Shown one piece after another: positions 5,654 to 7,509 of a stretch of 7,509 nt of DNA. A program made the translations under genes and the position numbers. Origin of the DNA: DATEAV01 sp964575425. Lineage in GTDB: Bacteria; Chloroflexota; Anaerolineae; Anaerolineales; E44-bin32. Positions within the stretch are counted from its first letter, which is position 1, and the number at the start of each line of letters is the position of its first letter. The notes beneath the pieces are model-generated. The model was not told the DNA's origin. It saw nothing but the letters and a program-made list of their open reading frames with translations, and made no database searches. The stretch is from NCBI GenBank assembly GCA_964575425.1, contig CAZNRD010000084.1:1-7509 (forward strand), in the 5' to 3' direction.

Positions 5654-6501
5654 CGCTGCCGCGGGATGTGCCAGAAGGCGAAGTCGTCGAACGTCGCCGT
5701 CAGGTCGTAGGTGCGTGAGGCGAGCACGTAGAGCGTGAAGTAGCCCATGATGTACGTGTAGCGCTCGTCGCTGGCGTCACCGACCTGGGTCCCGTTGATG
5801 AAGATCACGAAGATGCGCTCGTTGGCCCAGATGCCAAGGCGGTTGACGGCGAAGGGGCCAGTGTGGATGACCTCGGAGGGTGTCCAGTCGACGAGGGCCT
5901 TGGCCCCGGTTCCGCGGAACAATCGGAAGCGCCAGGCCCCGTCGCACGAGACTTCGAGGCCGTAGCCGGCAAAGGTGGCCTCGGGATCGAGGCGGATGGT
6001 GAAGCCCACAGCGTCCTTCTCAATGCAGTCCCCGTTGGAAGCCGTGACTTCGGCGTAGGTGTTCCCCGCCTGCATCGAGTTGAACGACCAGTAGATGATA
6101 GGGGAGCCGGGCTTGTGGTCAATGCCCAACAGATGCCCGTTCTCAATGCGGTAGGTGACCTGGTCATTGCTGTAGTCGAACCACGTATCCGGGTTGTCGA
6201 AGTAGTCGAAGTGGTCCGGGCGGGCCAGGTCGAGGATCGCACGCGAGTCGTTAGGATCGGTGAGGGTGAGGGGTGTGGGAGTGGGCGGCAGGTCGATGCG
6301 GCGCGGCGCCTGGGTCCCCTCAGGGCCTGCCGGCTGCCACTCGCCCGGCGTGATTGCCAGCGGCGAGGTAACGCCAGGCGGAAGTGCAGTGTCCGCGGGT
6401 CCCGGGGGTGTCTCGGTGGTGAGGAATTCCTGCAGGGTGCAGGCAAGTGCCGCGCTCGCCAGCACGGTGAGGACGACGAGGGGCTTGCGGACAGCTCTCA
6501 T
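5650..6501 (-). CDS. Lipoprotein 1 of the tandem family, jelly-roll-like domain
   Basis: A 283-residue predicted lipoprotein. The signal peptide begins MRAVRK, has a hydrophobic core, and ends in lipobox LASAALAC with Cys21. A Pro/Thr/Gly-rich linker (about 31-81) is less regular than in its two paralogues. The C-terminal domain (about 85-283) includes FDYFDNPDTWFDY, then Cys159 (GDCIEKDAVGF) and Cys186 (SCDGAWRF), and closes with LTATFDDFAFWHI. ATG 6499-6501 is chosen because AAGGAGG lies 7 bases upstream and the signal peptide then starts directly. The frame is open further (to 6585), but those extra residues overlap tdh and would hide the signal peptide. It follows tdh by 13 bp and overlaps lipoprotein 2 by 4 bp. 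The fold call (concanavalin A-like/LamG type) rests on the strand pattern and closing FDDF motif; the ligand is unknown. Confidence 0.88.
   Translation of the reverse strand: MRAVRKPLVVLTVLASAALACTLQEFLTTETPPGPADTALPPGVTSPLAITPGEWQPAGPEGTQAPRRIDLPPTPTPLTLTDPNDSRAILDLARPDHFDYFDNPDTWFDYSNDQVTYRIENGHLLGIDHKPGSPIIYWSFNSMQAGNTYAEVTASNGDCIEKDAVGFTIRLDPEATFAGYGLEVSCDGAWRFRLFRGTGAKALVDWTPSEVIHTGPFAVNRLGIWANERIFVIFINGTQVGDASDERYTYIMGYFTLYVLASRTYDLTATFDDFAFWHIPRQR
6264..6285 (+). other. G-quadruplex motif in the linker of lipoprotein 1 (template strand)
   Basis: Four G-runs (6264-6266, 6270-6273, 6277-6279, 6283-6285) are separated by three 3-base loops (TGA, TGT, AGT). The spacing is very regular and fits the canonical motif. 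It lies over the codons for PTPTPLTL. Confidence 0.55.
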
Positions 6502-6508
6502 CGCGGGC

Positions 6509-6515
6509 CCTCCTT
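6509..6515 (-). promoter_or_regulatory. Strong ribosome binding site of lipoprotein 1, sharing a base with the tdh stop
   Basis: AAGGAGG on the minus strand lies 7 bases before ATG 6499-6501, and its first base is the last base of the tdh TGA. It decides the start of lipoprotein 1 and ties its translation to tdh. Confidence 0.75.
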
Positions 6516-7509
6516 CAAGGCGCGAGCATGACCTTACCGGAGTCCCCACCGGCCATTGTGCTGAACGCCTGGTCGAACTGCTCAAGGCGGAAGTGGTGGG
6601 TGACCATGGGCGATAGGTCGACGGCGCCGGATCGGATCAGGCCGCGTGCCTGGTACCATGTCTGCCACAGGCGGCGCCCGTAGACGCCGACGACGTGGGC
6701 GGACTTAAAAACGATGTGATGGTTCCAATCGAACTGGAACGGCCCCGGGGCCACGCCCAGCAGCGCGACATCGCCGCCAGGCTTGAGCAGCTGGAAACCC
6801 TGATCGATGGCCGAAGGCGCGCCCGACATCTCCAGCAGCACGTCGACGCCTTCGCCGTCGGTGGCCTCGCGCACGGCCTCCACCACGGGGTCTTCGTCGG
6901 CATGCAGGGCGAGGTCGGCGCCCATGCGGCGGGCGAAGTCGATGCGGTAGCGGCTGATGTCGGTGGAGTAGATGGCGCGGGCGCCGATGGCGCGGGCAAC
7001 GGCAATGGTCATCAGGCCCACGGGGCCGCAGCCGGTGACCAGGACCTTCTTGGCGCGCAGGTCGACGGCGAAGGCGGTGTGCACCGCGTTGCCGAAGTTC
7101 TCCTGGAGCACGGCGATTTCCAGCGGCAGGTCGGGCGGATTCGGCCAGGCGTTCTGGGCAGCGATGGCGATGTACTCGGCGAAGCCGCCGTCGCGGTCGA
7201 CGCCAATCAGGCGAGTGTTGGGGCAGATGTGGCCCATGCCCGTGCGGCAGTAGGAGCAAGTGTTGCAGATAACATGCGATTCCAGCGAGACGAAGTCGCC
7301 GATCTCGGGAGACCTCACCATCGACCCGCGGTCGACGACCTCACCGCAGACTTCGTGACCGACGACCACAGGCGGCCGGACGCGGCTGGCGGACCAGGGG
7401 TCCCAGTTGTAGATGTGGAGATCGGTGCCACAGATGGAGGCGGCGTGCACTTTCACCAGGACTTCATCCGGCTTCGGGGAGGGGATGGGCACGTTGGCGA
7501 CCTGGAGAC
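6515..7509 (-). CDS. tdh: L-threonine 3-dehydrogenase, zinc-dependent, 5' end outside the window
   Basis: A medium-chain dehydrogenase that oxidises L-threonine with NAD+ to 2-amino-3-oxobutanoate, which is then split to glycine and acetyl-CoA by Kbl or decays to aminoacetone. Counting from GTG 7490-7492, catalytic zinc residues are Cys21 (ICGTDLHIYNWDPWS) and His46-Glu47 (VGHE). Four structural-zinc cysteines lie at 76, 79, 82 and 90. GCGPVG (154-159) plus Asp178 indicate an NAD-type Rossmann fold. CGTDLHIYNWDPWS, FGNAVHTA, EMSGAP and GKVMLAP match Tdh better than generic alcohol or sorbitol dehydrogenases. The frame stays open to the window edge through codons for LQVAN, so the GTG is internal and about 10-20 N-terminal residues are missing. 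The 3' end is complete. Its role beside three lipoproteins is unclear. Confidence 0.93.
   Translation of the reverse strand, partial: LQVANVPIPSPKPDEVLVKVHAASICGTDLHIYNWDPWSASRVRPPVVVGHEVCGEVVDRGSMVRSPEIGDFVSLESHVICNTCSYCRTGMGHICPNTRLIGVDRDGGFAEYIAIAAQNAWPNPPDLPLEIAVLQENFGNAVHTAFAVDLRAKKVLVTGCGPVGLMTIAVARAIGARAIYSTDISRYRIDFARRMGADLALHADEDPVVEAVREATDGEGVDVLLEMSGAPSAIDQGFQLLKPGGDVALLGVAPGPFQFDWNHHIVFKSAHVVGVYGRRLWQTWYQARGLIRSGAVDLSPMVTHHFRLEQFDQAFSTMAGGDSGKVMLAP

Noticed and set aside
5863..6531. 222-residue plus-strand open frame opposite lipoprotein 1
   Set aside because: Antisense shadow with no motif; the minus strand has a strong ribosome binding site and signal peptide.
1..7509. CRISPR arrays, insertion sequences or attachment sites
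   Set aside because: No regularly spaced repeats, no transposase and no terminal inverted repeats are visible; the only repetitive DNA is the Pro/Thr linker coding sequence.

Overview
The window is GC-rich and every gene I can support lies on the minus strand, so transcription runs from high to low coordinates. GC-rich codon use, dense one-strand packing, and lipoproteins with Pro/Thr ('TPTPTP') linkers followed by a jelly-roll-like C-terminal domain suggest a free-living Gram-positive-like or monoderm-type bacterium. Chloroflexota (Anaerolineae-like) is my best guess; this is inference from style, with no marker gene to settle it.

Layout in transcription order: (1) a 5'-truncated zinc-dependent L-threonine 3-dehydrogenase (tdh, 7509-6515). 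(2) Three tandem paralogous lipoproteins (6501-5650, 5653-4787, 4748-3936), each with a signal peptide and lipobox, a Pro-rich linker, and a C-terminal beta-rich domain carrying a conserved Cys pair. (3) A DNA methyltransferase with a TSPPY motif (3929-3078). (4) An overlapping 307-residue unknown protein (3094-2171) that may be a degenerate PD-(D/E)XK-type nuclease. (5) After a 100-bp gap with a plausible promoter, two deoxynucleoside kinases (2070-1426 and 1145-453), one like deoxyguanosine kinase and one like deoxyadenosine/deoxycytidine kinase. (6) A 452-bp stretch with no convincing gene but two strong hairpins.

From tdh to the unknown protein the junctions are extremely tight (13 bp, 4-bp ATGA overlap, 5 or 38 bp, 6 bp, 17-bp overlap). 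Stop codons merge with ribosome binding sites, so these six genes are probably one transcript with translational coupling. The kinase pair probably forms its own transcription unit. It resembles known dAK/dGK gene pairs whose products salvage purine deoxynucleosides, in some bacteria as a heterodimer.

The most interesting observations are the lipoprotein triplet, in which each gene has a canonical G-quadruplex motif on the template strand of its linker; the coupled methyltransferase/unknown pair, a candidate unusual restriction-modification or solitary modification unit; and the split of nucleoside-binding motifs between the two kinases.
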